Shown piece after piece: positions 1 through 14,400 of a stretch of 64,000 bases of DNA (positions are counted from its first letter, which is position 1; the number at the start of each line of letters is the position of its first letter). This DNA comes from Tomocerus qinae (Eukaryota; Arthropoda; Collembola; Entomobryomorpha; Tomoceridae). The DNA lies in assembly GCA_020055645.1 (NCBI GenBank), contig CM034546.1:103499812-103563811 (forward strand), read 5' to 3'. The position numbers and the translations under genes are program-made. The notes under the pieces were generated by a model, which made no database searches, had not been told where the DNA came from, and saw only the letters and a list, made by a program, of their open reading frames with translations.

Positions 1-2411
1 ACTTTGCTCACAATACATAAGATCATATTCACCAAATGAAAGGAAACGAACCATATCCATCATGAAGGTGGTACTGTTCTCAAACATGTGCAATAATAAA
101 ATCAACTCCTATTTCCAATGCACTTACCAGCACTCACTATTTTCAATTTTTAATATTTCTTTAATTGATTAGCAGTACTACTAATTTGGTATCTTCACAT
201 GGTATACCTATAATGCAATACTGTACACTAGAGAAAGCAAGGATTGATCTATATAATGATTTCGTGACTATTTTACATCATTAATGTCCTTCTTTAGACA
301 ATTAAAGGTACATATTTCGGTCATGGTATAATACGTACAACAATTATGTAAACTGGTAACTCGAAAAGTGAAACTGTAATCACTTCAGGAATTGGCCCAT
401 TTCAAACAGTACATTTCTGATTATTATTTACAATATTAAGAAATGTAGTGAAACGAACCGTTGTAGTACTCTGTGCTCACAAAATTATGTAGGAAACTTC
501 TATTTCGAATTTTCATACCATGAACATGAATACCGAAAGCTTCATTACATCGTGTTGATTGTGTTCAAACGTATCAAAAATTGTTTCCATATAATGTAAG
601 GCTACATCGTATAATATATTTTTACTTACCGTTGAATGGATATCCAATATCCATGAAAATGTTAAAATATTATTGTAATTCCTTATAGCAGCATATTTGA
701 CTGCATTTTTAGTTTGAAGAAGAGTGAAGAAACAATGGAGTAAATTTTCTTTTGAATTTCGTTAGATGTACATATTATATGTTATGATTGAGGACATGGT
801 AATTTTATGGATATACATATTAGTTACATTTTAGGTAGATTCTGAACTGTGAATGTGCTGGTGAACTACGCAGTAGTACTTCCAACAGTAAATAGGCATA
901 GAAGTAAAATTAAAAGAATGTTTCAATAATGTTTAGTTTGGAATGTCTCGTTGTCTAATGGACTGGACAAAAAGATAGATAAAATTCCATATTGATAGCT
1001 TATCAGTGAAAATCTATCTTTGATAATTAGCTTCCTAAAGAAAATCATGCATGAAATCGGGATGATAATATGCCTAAAACGGGCATCATTTATGAATACT
1101 TGATAGCCACAGTAGAGAATCGGAATTTTCTTGTCCTATTGACTTAATTAGCCATAACTAAAGTAAGTTAAGTTTAAGATTTCATTAGAAGCAAAGGAAA
1201 CTAAAGTCTTATCAGGAGTATCAGAGAACAACGTAACGTTGTTGTTCTGTTCCCATATTATATGGAAATCGTCCCTTTTGAAAGGAAGGATAGGTTATTT
1301 AGTAAGTAGTATTGTATGAATGTAAGTAAGTGAATGTAGAAATGTAGCAAAGTGTATGGAATGAACCTTCTCTCTGTCTCTCCCCTCCATCATCCTGGGC
1401 AAAGCAAATCTACTACAGCAGCAACATGCATAGAGCATAGAGGAGAGCAACCAACCAAAGAGAAACTCGAAAGCATTTACTTTACCTACGGCATTATTGC
1501 ATACACGTTAGCCCTATGTGAATCTGTATGTGAAGCAAGGTCTGGAAATACACAAGGATTGTGTGGACCGGAATATAGGAGGAACATTATCACATACATA
1601 CACAGCTTTACTTATACTACGACTCTCTCCGTTTTCATCTCCATTTACTTTACACTTTGGTTAGGTTGTGTACCCTCTTCTCCTAGGCAGTCCTTCCCTG
1701 CCTTCCTTTCACAAGAAAAAATTCCACAACGAGAGCTAAAAATACTCCCGGGTTTTCTCCCTGCGAGACAAGCGGGCTAAAATCCTCTCCACACAAATTC
1801 CCTCCTTGCGTTGATTCTTTGCCAGCGTCTCGTCAGAGAGACACTAATAAGTGCCACTCTTCCTCAAAGCATAGAAGCAACAGGTAAGAAAAATAGAAAT
1901 TACTAGGTGAAAATTTCGGGGAAAAGTCACCTTTTCACGTTCCGTGTTCCTCAGGTTCGGTTGTTTCCTGCGAAAGTTTCCTTTGATGGAGGGATTTCTG
2001 AGTAGTGGAGGTGAATTAGTTCCAGACGCGTTCTTTCTATTCTAAAATCTTTTTGTTTTCTTTATACTACTTTACAGGAAGTGCCTGCTGCTCGTGGCGT
2101 GTCTTTACATTTGCTGACGTGGATTCATTTACTTTTTCATCCAACCATTCAAGAATCGTTTCAACCGAATTCACCACGTTTTTGGTGAAAGTTAACAGTT
2201 TAATATTTTTTACCCTGAATTTGTGTCACTTTTTGAAGTGAAAGTTTCGTTCTTCATCCGTCCGCAATATTGTGCAGTTCCTTAGATTTTAGGTGAACTG
2301 CTTTTTTTTATTTTGACTGGTGAAGTGCAACAAACAATATATATGACTAGTGGCAAGACTTTTCCAGAACGTTGTTTTTTCAGTTGACTTTAATTTCTCT
2401 ATTTTCTCAAA
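1..2411. other. Upstream region with possible 5' UTR exons of the BTB zinc-finger gene
   Basis: I see no protein-coding gene here. A GTAAGA donor-like site at 1883 and a pyrimidine-rich acceptor ending in TTTACAG at about 2077 could bound a 5' UTR intron just upstream of the ATG at 2412, but this is inference. The longest frame (1352-1780) has low-complexity, non-domain content and is not called. The rest looks like ordinary AT-rich intergenic DNA. Confidence 0.35.
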
Positions 2412-5400
2412 ATGATGGCTGCACCTGGAGCCGCAGCTTGGCTCTTTCTTCAATACAATAAACACTTAAACGTTATTGGAGAAGAAGTCAGAAATTCTTT
2501 CAAAGATGAATCCTGTGCGGACGCCAAAATTGTCTGTGAAGGAGGATCCATTAATGTTCACCGTCTTATTTTGGCTTCAGCAAGTCCATGGCTTAAAACG
2601 GTAAAGATTTTTATTTTTTTATTTTAATTACATAATTTTTTAATTTATGAAAGTTTTAAACCCCGGAGGAACAATGGTGAAAGTGTCAACTTTCAAAATC
2701 ATTTCAATATTACGTCATCTGTAATTCTGAACCAAAGTGAAAATTCGGGTGAAATTCGGTTTGAGAAAGTAATAATAGGTGATAGTTTTTAAATGGTATC
2801 AAGGGAAAATATTCTATTCAAGAAGTTCTTTCACAGCAATATGCACATCCACATCTTAAAAATTTATTGACTATATCACAACTCATAAACGACAAAATTC
2901 GGTACAAATTACCAAAGGCCATGTATAGCATGGGGTATACTATAGTGTCAGTATTTCAAGGTGTAGTAATAGGGTAAATGTAATTAGGCAATATAGTGAA
3001 ATGCTATTTATCAATATTATTCATAATAATATTTTGAAATTTAGTGTAGTTTAAATGAAATACACTTGGCTGGACCAAGGATGGACACTTGTATTGTGTA
3101 TTGTCTTAACTTACAGTTAACTATATATAGGGTAGGATGTCATATTACTAATTACCACCACATTGCCATTAATAGTTGGTAGTATTATACTATACTGGCA
3201 TTCTGTATCATTTCACTGCTAGCTCCATTGCATTATCCTTTCCATATTGTAAGTAGGTAGACATTATTCAGTAATTAATAATTGGGCCATGCATTCATTG
3301 TGCATGCAACGTCATGTTTCTCTGAGAAAAGCTAGAATCAAGACAAATATTTACACAGGCTAATATTTTGTAAACTTTAAAAGTCTTGGAGTATGTGATA
3401 ACTCTATAGTAGTATTCCTATTTCATTACCTGATAGTTATAAGTACGCTATTTCAGGGGGCAGTAAAATTGTATTAATAGGAGTAGATTAGGATAAGTCA
3501 TAAAGCATATAGAATATAGACAGTGTTTCGAAACTTTTATGATAAGTTGTTACTTGCAAGTTTTCTTAAGAAAGGACAGCAAAGTAAGCAAGGATCCTAC
3601 GCATTCATTTCCTGGAGGTTATTACTCAAGTTCATAAGAAGGCTGAAAGGGATTTCCGTTATCTAGGCTAAAAATATGAGCAGGCAGGCCAGCCCAAAGT
3701 GTAAACTCAAGTTCAGAAAGGGACGTCTGATGGAAAGGTGATAGTAGGCCGAAGTTAAAGCTGTCTCTCATTCCCAAGTGCTATCAACTTGTTTTGTTCG
3801 AATGGGTCATTCAACATAGAAAACCGTTCTGTGAAATCTATCTATAAGACCTGGAGTAAATGTACTTTTCCAATATAATATATTCACAGAGAAATATATA
3901 TAAGTGGTTTGTATTATATTATTATTATCTATTTACGAGGACCATCCGTGCTAGACGAAGCCATAGACCATGCGATGGTAAGGCATGCCAGTTTTCTTTC
4001 GTAAAAGGAGATATTAGGGGAACTTTCTGTAGTTTATTGTGTATAAAGATGAATTTCCTTTTGGACCTTTACACTTTAGGCTCCAGCCATGCATCCGCAG
4101 AATCCCCATCCTTACTTTAGTTAGTACACCAGTGCGTGGTATGCATTATGATGATGCCGTCGTCACAGAGGCGAGTGTATATGTATGTGTCTACATAGGC
4201 GTCCATGAGATCAGGTAGCAATGGGAAAGGAAAGGTAAATACGAAACCCCAATGAAGTACCAATGTACAAGGCTTTAGTATATAGCAAGTACAATAATGA
4301 CATATAGGTACATATAGATATATTTAAGTTACCAACTGCGTGTAATAATAATAATACGCTTACTGAGAATGGATGATGTTTAAGTGTATAGTGACGTATA
4401 CCAGCCATCCATCCATCCAAGCCAGAAAGCAAACAGGGCGAGAAGAGAAGTGAAGGAATAGGCTGCTATGATGATGATGGCCAGGGCCAGACCAGACATG
4501 TTGCATTCTGTTTTGTATTTCAATAGAATTCGGAGAAGGGAGTTGAGTGAAGGGATGGAATGGAAAGCCGAGGACTGAAAGCAGAGGAAAGGGACCCTTC
4601 CCTTCGTATTTTCATTTCATTGACTAAACTAGCTAAATAAGTAGAAACGCTCTCTCCTCCTTATACACAATATTATTATCCCTAGTACTAGTACAGTATA
4701 GGTTTATATTTTGTATGTAGTGTTAAAGCTGTAAAAGACTTAAAAGAGCGAGGAGAGAGCTTGAGCTGTACTCTTACTGCTGTCATGTCATGTATGGTAG
4801 AGTGATGGTAAAAATATTATGCATAGGAATGGGCTGAATAGACAAAGCCACAATACCTTCCCATGTTGATCATAGCTCGTTAGTTGGTTTGAAATCCTCA
4901 TAAACTCCACAGCTCTTTGGAGGTGAAAGTTGGCAACGTGTTTGGAAAAAGGAAATTTAGGCTTGGCTTACTACACAACAGTAAAGTAATGTATAAAGTT
5001 TTAAAGTGAGTAAACCAACTTAAGAAGTATAAGTACAGAGCAATATTTTCCTTGCAATACCAATACATATCTTAGTTGTTGCTGACGATGAATTCAAGTC
5101 GTCAAGTAGTAGTAGAAGTGGTCTGGTTTGGTCTGGTGATCTCTCATGGTATATTATGGTATATATATTTATATATGTAGAATGAGCTGGATGAGCTTCG
5201 TTGCATGCATAGCGTAATAGCATGGATGGCACAAGGAAAAATTCTCTCGTAATAGCATATTCTACTGAAGTAAAGCTAAAGCAACGCCATTCTATCCTAT
5301 GGGCCACGGGGATGTGGAAAAGTATGGTAATGGTAACATCAAGTAATGCAAAGCTAAGCAAAGTAATGAAGTCGTAGTTGAATTCCCATTGCCATTCCTA

Positions 5401-8400
5401 TGTGTATGTAATGTAATGTACGTACGAGTACTCTTACTTTACTCTTATTTGTTGGTTTGGTTAGTGATAGGTAGCTCATGAAGGCTCGTTCTCTTGTACC
5501 GTGTACCATGACATGACAAGCTCATGCTATCATCGTCGTCTCCAATGCCTTTCCTTTGCCTTGCCTTTGGACTACGTATGTGTGTATGTACTATGTACGC
5601 TGGCTACGGCGTAGGTAAAGTTAAGTGTTGGCGTTGTTATGTTCCTGAGTTTCGTTGTGTTGTCATTCACGTACTTTTATTGTAGTCTGACTGATGTGAG
5701 TCCGTGAATCATGCATCCTAATGCCAAACCATGATAATAATATGATGATGTTGATGTTTGAGTGAGCGGACGTAATAATGTGTAGTAATGTGATACTCCG
5801 CACAGCACAAATGGCTATCCAAGTCCAAGTAAAGTGTAAAGTGATGCATGCTAATATCATAACAACTCTAACGAAGTAATGTAAGCTTTGCCAAATAGAA
5901 ATAAATATACAGATATGCACATCAGATAGACAGTGCTATAAGTGGTAAACAATTCTGTGTTTCGCTGTAGATTTACGAACATAGTCTAGCTAGTTGTCTC
6001 AGACACAAACAGGCAGAAATAGAAAATAATAACAACACGACGATGACGGTGCAACTGGGTAGGGCAAAGGGCAACGAGTAGTATTAGTATGTCTACTAGA
6101 AATTACTGTCTGAAAAGCGAAATATAATACGCCAGCAATGTCCGATTGTTTTTACATTACTCATACTCGGAATCAAGTCAAATGAACTTACACCGCAGTT
6201 ATAAATGGCGTGAATTGTAGGTACCCAAATGAACGATTGTAGAATCAGGATGTAAAGTCGAAAGAAAATACAAATCCGGCAGGAGACACAGTACTCGGAA
6301 ATAATATAAATATGACACCACTTACACTATCTGTTCTTAAGGTAATAAATACTTACGTGTAGTGAGTAACTATGTAATGACTGAGCATTACTCTGCATTA
6401 AATTTAATGTGTTTGCATTTTTCATTCAGGGTGCAATGAAATGGGGAGTAGCAATATAAATGTGCAAAATATGTTTATGCTATCATATCATGTCACATTA
6501 GTCACATCATTTTTTTTTGTTTGTCGTATGAAAGGAAAAAATGTTTTGTGTTTAGTTTGGATTTCATAATAGGTTTGTCAACGTCTGTACTATGTGCCTT
6601 TCTTACTAGACGGCAATATAATGTTATAGAAAATGGAATGAGACATATTATTATAACCATAAATGTACAGCTTTGGTTGGTGGAGTGAAGACATGTATTT
6701 ATGGAAAGATGTGGTTGCATAACCATTTTTTAACATTTTCAATTTTTGTTGAAAGACCAACGTTATTAATCTCGCCAAACAATTGTTAGCTAAGATGCAT
6801 AATAAGCAATTTGCTGACAAACCAGTTGTAAAAGAAAATCCATTATAGTTAGAATGTATACTTTATAAGAGATACGAGTTTCTATCCATTTGCCATTGTT
6901 CCTTCGACTTCCGACTTTCTCTTATCAGTTTGTGTGAATTAATGAACATGAATAATGAATAACACATCTTATCAACTTAAGAGATGCATACTCTCAGTAC
7001 TTAGTACTTGCTAAGTATGCATTGCAGAATGTTAAGTTTAAATAAATTTTTATGAATTTAATTTCAGGTGTTTGAAGAGGTGTATCCAACTGGAGAGCTG
7101 TATACAATCCTCATGCCAGATGTGAAATATAATGACATGCTTCTCTTAGTCCGATTTATATACGGCGGAGAAGTAACAGTGCCTTTGAAGCAATTGGGAA
7201 CCCTCCAAGATTTAATTCAGTTGCTCCAACTCGACCCAGGTCATGTCAATGGCAAGTTTGTCATTGAGAACATTCAGGATAAAAGTGTTGCCTTAGCAGG
7301 AGCTGGGGTGACTACAACCGTCACCGTGGTGGGACCACCGCCCGTCCCTGTGCCGCTTGCAATGCAAGTGCCTATTGTCAGCCCTAGTACTTCTGGAGTA
7401 GCTTCGTCTGTATCCATTAGCGAACCTGACATTGGCCCGTTGCCCATTCATGTAAGTTCATCTTCTATATGTGATTTCTGTCTCCGAATCTGAATGTTTC
7501 CCCTGATATGCCTGCTTGCACTATTTTGCTAGCCGTCCTAAATGTACTATTGGTGTGGTGTGTATAGAAAGAAAGGAGTGGCTGATGTGATAATGTGGAG
7601 TAAAGTAGGGAAGGGAGTGCACATCTCGGATTCTAAATGCGGAACAGCTTCCTCTCTCTCCGATGTTCTTTCTTTAACTCTCACTCTCTGGCACCGCTTC
7701 GGGTGCGATTTTCATGCTCCTGGTATACTTACACTGCTACGTCGCCCTACAATTTACACATAACCGAATCCTGGCTCCGACTTTACTCTGCTCATGGTTG
7801 CAGTTCATTGAGAAAAACACGATGAAAACCGATTTTCTCCTTCCGCTTTTCTCTATTTTCAGCTTCACTACCTAGATCTAAAATAAACTGACGCCGTGTG
7901 TGCTCCGTCTCACAGTTATTTTGACTAACTTATACAGCATGAATGATGTGTCTCTTTTTGTCATCGTCATCCTTCCCTGCCCTATCTATGTTTTAGCGAT
8001 CTACTTTTCACATTCACCATCAAAAAGAATCTCATGTAAATATTAATAATTCTCGTGTCTTCCTTAAGTCATTTTATTTCTCTGAAAGTATGAAATTACT
8101 GCTTTTACTTATGATAAAGATTCCCAACTCAAGCACTATGATATTCATTACAGAAAAATTAAGATTAGGTTAGCTATTCCATTCTATTATTCTTGTGAGT
8201 CAGGTTCCCATTATACCATTTATAATAGGTAGATCTTGCATAGCATGTGGAGTTGGCTTTTTTGAAGCGAATGACTAGCAGTTGTACTTTATGTACACGT
8301 ATTTAATTCATGAGATTTTTGATTATTTTTTGAAATGAAGTTATTTCAGTTTCAGAGTAATTTATGCCAAAGTGTACTCTCATAAATGACATGATGTTAT

Positions 8401-11400
8401 TTTCTAGTCCAGTCTACACATAAACGGTTGAAGATACTAGAAATGATATTAAATCAGTCCTACTTTCTGCCAATGAAATATAATGGTCATGAAAAATGAA
8501 ATGTGGGGGACGATGAAGGTACAGTACACTAAGGCAGTGGGTAGTATCATAAAACTGTGATAAACACATTTTAGTTTTTCATAAAAGACATTCCAAAGCT
8601 TTGTGAACACCTTCAAGCCCTCCATTTGAAAAGGAACATAAAAAATGCGTTTCTTTGCTCTCTCTTCACTGCTCTCACTCTGTCTTTCTCATCTTTCTAA
8701 AGAATGGTGGGCTAGGCAAGGATAAGGATAAAACCAGCTTTTTCGTATAAGCGCTGAAAAGTAGAATTGAGCAGAACGAGTATGCGAGATAGCTTTGTAT
8801 AGGTAGGCAGAAGCAAACACTACAAAAACAATTTCTTGAAATACCGAAGTTTGTCTATAACTCGAGTAGCTGTTATAGTTATATTTCTTCTCACTCACAT
8901 CTGATATGCTCCCAAAAGCAAAGCTGAGCTAACCAGCAGAGCAGCTTTTCTTTCTAATCCCGTTTTTCAGGCAAGTCTGGTTTGGATTTAGTTTGAAAGT
9001 AGATTGTAATTCCTATCCGTGCTTTTATCTAACCTGCGTTATAACTTTTCCTAAAGTATAAAGAAGAGCTTGCAGCGAAAGGATTTCTTTGGTTTGCTCT
9101 TCTTAGCTTAAATTAACACGTGTGTGGGTCCTCCATAATATGTGAGTGTATGTACCTAAGGAAAAATTCAACATAAATACATAGCACTTGCTTACACTGA
9201 AAAGCAAGTTTGTTTTAACACTCACTTATGCTGGCACGGCTAATGTACTACGTATGCTAGCTAGTAGTACGAACAACAAAAATTTACTTACTCTACTTTC
9301 AACTTGAATTCATCCTTCTTCTTCACGAGAGAAATGTTCATTTTTTACTTGTTGAGCCTGAGTAAAAAGTACTTTGCTTTGCTGTGATATTCACATTATT
9401 AACATTGTGGGCCATGCATAGCTAATACCTCTTTCGTGCATTGGAGAGAGAGATTTTAAAGGAAATGTGATAGGAAGCAAGCAGTTGCTGGATAATATAA
9501 CAACTCCTTGGGAAATATGTTGTGATGAGTCTAAGGGGGATCCAGTTGGTTTCATTTGAGGTTTTAGGTTTCGGTAGATGCGCTTGCTTCCCAATGTTCC
9601 TGATATCCTTTCTTTACTTACGAAGGAATAGATTAGAGATAGACCTCTGGCACTTCTGTATACATGCAGTAATGTAAAAGGCCTTTGAGAGTACTTTACT
9701 CTTTGCATTACTGTAATATCCATTGGAAAGCGAATAGCTGAGCGAGTCATGTCTCCTCTGTCTTGAAAACTATTTTTAGATCGTACTGTACTTTCAAGTA
9801 TGCAGGAGAATAGAGTAAGCAAGCAAAGCTACCAAAAGTTTCAACTAAATGTGATAGAATGTAGTTTCTTTTCTATGCTCTCTTGCTATCTAGTATGTTA
9901 TGTTATGTGTACTAACCAGAACAGAGTAAGACAAGTCAAGTACCGTTTTCTTCCTTTCTGTTCTCTTGAATCCATAGCTTACACGCACTAAGAAAAGTAG
10001 TGTGTGATGTGACAACGACAACGGGTATCTATATCCATGGATTACTTTGCAACAAACCTTTTGCCTTTCAAATCCTTTGTGTTATTGCAATATAATGGCT
10101 TATCTATAGAAATCAGTAAGTAGGATAAGATCGCAGAAGAAAAGGAGGATGTTCCTTCTAGCCGACGAGTATACCCAGTACGTGTTTGCTTCTTTACTCC
10201 ACTTTACTGTGCCACCTTCTAAATCCCTTTTCCTTCCAACTTGCAACGTCGTCATTCTACGTAGTAACTTAGCAATAAAGCAATCTTATCTCGATCCACT
10301 ACTACTTATACCAAGAGCAATTTCTCCAGAACTCATTATCAAGATTGTCTATTAGAATTCAACTAGGGTATGACTAAACCACACTCACTGCATAGTAATA
10401 TTGATACTTTACTGTGCATATTAATAGCCTTTCTTTTCGTCTTGTAGTTTACCTTTATAGCTTATTGCTTTTAATGATAATATTCAATTACAGTATATTA
10501 TAGTAAAGTAGCAAGTAAGTGGTACTCACATCTGTGTGGGATAGCTATTTCACAGGAAATACAAATCTAAGTCTGTGTACTAAAGATTAGCAGGAAGGAG
10601 AAATAATATTATATAGCATGGTCTATGTGATGTTATGGTCTCTTTAGTTGAGTACCTTTGTAAATGTAGCTAGGAAGATATAAAAGTAATAAGTAGCGGT
10701 AGGTAATATTATAGGTAATGTTGGAAATGAAGGTAACTTTAGCGTATAGGAGTAGGAAGTGAGCAATAAATAAAAGCATATAAGGTAAGAAACGATAAAA
10801 GTTGTATTAACTATAGTGGTTGATTTGTAGTTTTCCTTGTGTGCGAAAGGACTGTAAGGAGATAGATAAGCAGAGTAGCGAGATACATGCAAAAACGACA
10901 AAACTCTATAAGTAGTATAGTATATATAAGTAAGCATGTAATGGTAAAGAAAAGAGTATAATATTGGACGTATAAGTATGGGAGGGAAGGAGAGAGAGAG
11001 AGATGTTCTCATAAAATAAATATCGAGTATTCATTAATGCGCACATAGGAAGGAGGACTGTGAAGAGTGTATGTAGATATAATAATGTGTAGAGAGTGGA
11101 GAATGAAGGAATTGCCCCTTCCTTTCTTATTCTTACTTTGTGCTCTTTTCTTTTGCTTACTACTTGAGTGGTGTATGACAAGAGTTTCGTTTTAAGATTT
11201 CTTTCTTGGTAAGGAAACGATGAGTTGGTAGTAGGAGTTCTCTGACTTAGCTGTAGTTAGAGTTGGCTCGGTGGTGGTGGGTTGGTTGGTTTCCTTAGAG
11301 GAGAGATGAGTGAGCAAAGAGCCTCAGGCAAGGAAATGAATAGAAAAGAAGGAGAAGAGTGTCAGAGAGGAGGAAGGAAAAAAGAAAAACTTGCGTCTTT

Positions 11401-14400
11401 CTTGGCTCACACAGCCTTTTCTTATTCTATATTCTTCGTAAGAGTATATATAGTAGATAAGGAGTTAAGCACAGACTGACTACCTCCTCTTTCTATAATA
11501 TGTCTAAACGGTAAGCAAGAGAAGGTATTATAACTAGTGGTGAAGCAATGCAATGTGTGTGGATTGAATTGCATTGCATGCATACGGGTCTTGCTTGGCT
11601 GATTGTGAGTTTAGTTGACTGGCTAGTCGAAGACGTGGTCCTTGTCTCGTCTTACTTGGATGTCTTCTTGTGATTTTCAAGAGCTGGTGCTTGGTATGGC
11701 TCATCCAGAATCTGGTGCCTGCCTGTGTCTAATGCATGGTTACTGAGTAGTAGTTTCCTCCTGCCCTGCCTGCTTCGAAAGTTATTCCTTTTGCTCCAAC
11801 TTATACTTCAGTTAGAAGAATTGAAACTTATCCCTTCTTGCTTGGTTTTATTTAATGGAGAGTGCAGAGAGCAGTGGCTAGAAAGGAGAGAACAGACCTT
11901 TCATTTCATTTTGTTGACTTGACTTGAGACTTGTTATCTCTTGTCTATGTCCTCCTGCCTTCCGTCTCCGTCCGTCCCTTCTACTGTGAATGTTCTGTAG
12001 AATTTTCTTTCCTCTGCTCTACTCTGCTCCTGTGGTTCTTTATGGTACTTAAAATGTGTGTTTGATATCTATGGCTATATGCTAGATGATTTCAGTGAGA
12101 GAGCCATGTTTAACGCTTTTAGCATTGCATTGCACAGTTGTGCTTGAGTTCAGTCAGCTCACTTGATTTACCCAGTTTATTCTATACTGTACTATTGCGC
12201 TGTATATTACGCTTTAACTATATGTATGTAAAAGGAGTTAGGGTGTCTATATTCTGTATGCACGCTGAACAAGCTTAAGTTACTTAAGCTCGAGTTCACT
12301 TTGTCTTGGCTTTACATGACTTCCTTTAAAATGTTATTTTCTCTTTTGCCATGTCGCCGACTCTTTTTCCTTCCTCTCTTTCTTACTTGGTTCACTTCAA
12401 ATTTCTGTCTCGCTTGGCTTCCTCTACAGTTTGGCTTTCAACTGTAAGACAAAACAAGGCAAATGTACACGGCGACTACATTACAATGTACTGTAATGAA
12501 TGATGTACGTTTTATATGGCCTTTTTTAACTATTTAATATAACAATAGGGACTAGTGTGTGTAAGTGTATCAGTATGTATACGTATTGCATTGTGTATAA
12601 ACTTACAATGTATTGTATTTGTGGTACATAATATATAGTATGTCTTTATTCTGTGTTATGCTTTTCTGTACTCTGAATCTAATGTAGAAACTTATGGTAT
12701 ACTTATGTAGGAGAACAGAATTTTCTTTCCTTTATTCAGTTCAGCCAGCGTTATTTATGTTTTCGTTTAATGTACAGGTTTCTATTCGAGATGTTCTACT
12801 TGAGTGATAATCATTCTAAAATTCATGTATGTACTACGTTTTACAGTACAGTATGTGCTGCCATTTCTAGATAATACTGCTATTACCTAAATCTACCTTT
12901 TACATAGCTAAAGTGTAAAGGTAAACCTATGCGAAGAGATGTGCAAGATGAGCACTAGAAAGTAGTTCGTCACGCGGTAAGACAATCTCTACAGATTGCA
13001 CAGTCAGCACAGCTCAGTCTTCTAAAAGATTTTCTATTCGTTGCTTGCCGTCATATCCGTTCTGATTTATCTTTTCTGAATGCCCGTTAGGCTCTAGCTG
13101 TGCTGCCTACAAAGTATATGTAGCGGGTGCAATTTATTTAATAAATGAAGAACTTATTGTTTTGTCCTGCTATTGCGGTTGTGAACACAATGCTCTATAT
13201 AATGGATGGATCTCAAGATCTTAAGAGTGGGGATTTCCTTCTGAATGTATTCCTTTTACCATTTTAATTTGATGTTACATTCTGCATTTTTAAATGATTT
13301 CAAATATTGACCCTCAATTTATGGCAATAACTTGTCTGTAATATAAATATTTTTGATTTGAAATTTCCGACACTGACTGATTCTATAATGATCATTAGAC
13401 AGCCTATTGTTATCGTACACTTATAGATATACTATGCTAATCTATTGAGAGTGAGATAAGAAGTACAAGTTAAGAGGGAAGACTTAATGGAGTGTTAACT
13501 GATGGGGTTAAAAATACGTCTCGTATTAGGGAAGGTAAATAGAAAGTACAGACATTTGCAATACAAATCGTATAATGATGATAACGAGAGAAGAGAAACG
13601 AAGTAAGTTGTGCACTTGATTGCTAAGTGATAATGAAAAGTCGATCTTAAAATATGTGGGGCTTATTTACTTACCCGATTGTTAGCTCATCTCATAAGAT
13701 AGCATTACAAATAGATAACGGATGAAAGAAGAGAACAAAAAGGATCCTCGCAAGTCACCATTCTCATGTATGCATTCAAAGAGTTAATTAGGCCAACCAC
13801 GTATAGTCGATTTGTGTTTGGAATGCAGAAATAGTCAAGTTGTGCAAAAAGAGAAAGTTGAAAATGAGAATTGGAATGCAGAGTGATGAGAATGGATGCT
13901 CATGCAGATTCATCTATTCTATGCATATGTATATTAGCCATTAGCTATACTAGTTTGTGTAGGTTTTACTAATTTACTTAAGTACCTATGGCTATTGCCA
14001 CACTAACTCTTTTCTGCCCATCACATTGCAATAACTGATCGAAATAGTGTATATGTAACGGAATTTTTAGAATATAAATATTTATTGACTTATTACGCTC
14101 CAAAAGTTAGCATAACCAATCTCATGGCATTCAAAAGGAATCAAAGGAATATTCATTTCACCTTGTAAATATTGGTCATTTTCTTGAACTACAACAAAAT
14201 CGTGTGGCTGATAGTGTGACTCTAGACCTCGTCCTCCCAGTAAATGAATGCTATAGATTTATTTTGCATGTTAAGCATTAGCTGAGTTATGCCATCCTTG
14301 CAATTATTTGCCATCAAACAAGCACTAAAGTAAAAGTGGTTTGATTAGTTTTTGTTTGTTAGAGAAAATAAGCTCAAGAATCATAGTAGACGCATGTTTT

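Noticed and set aside
1352-1780. 142-residue open frame upstream of the BTB-ZF gene
   Set aside because: No domain or secretion signal and ordinary AT-rich composition; treated as chance.
9391-9822. - strand frame of 143 residues in intron 2 of the BTB-ZF gene
   Set aside because: No recognisable motif and no supporting splice context.
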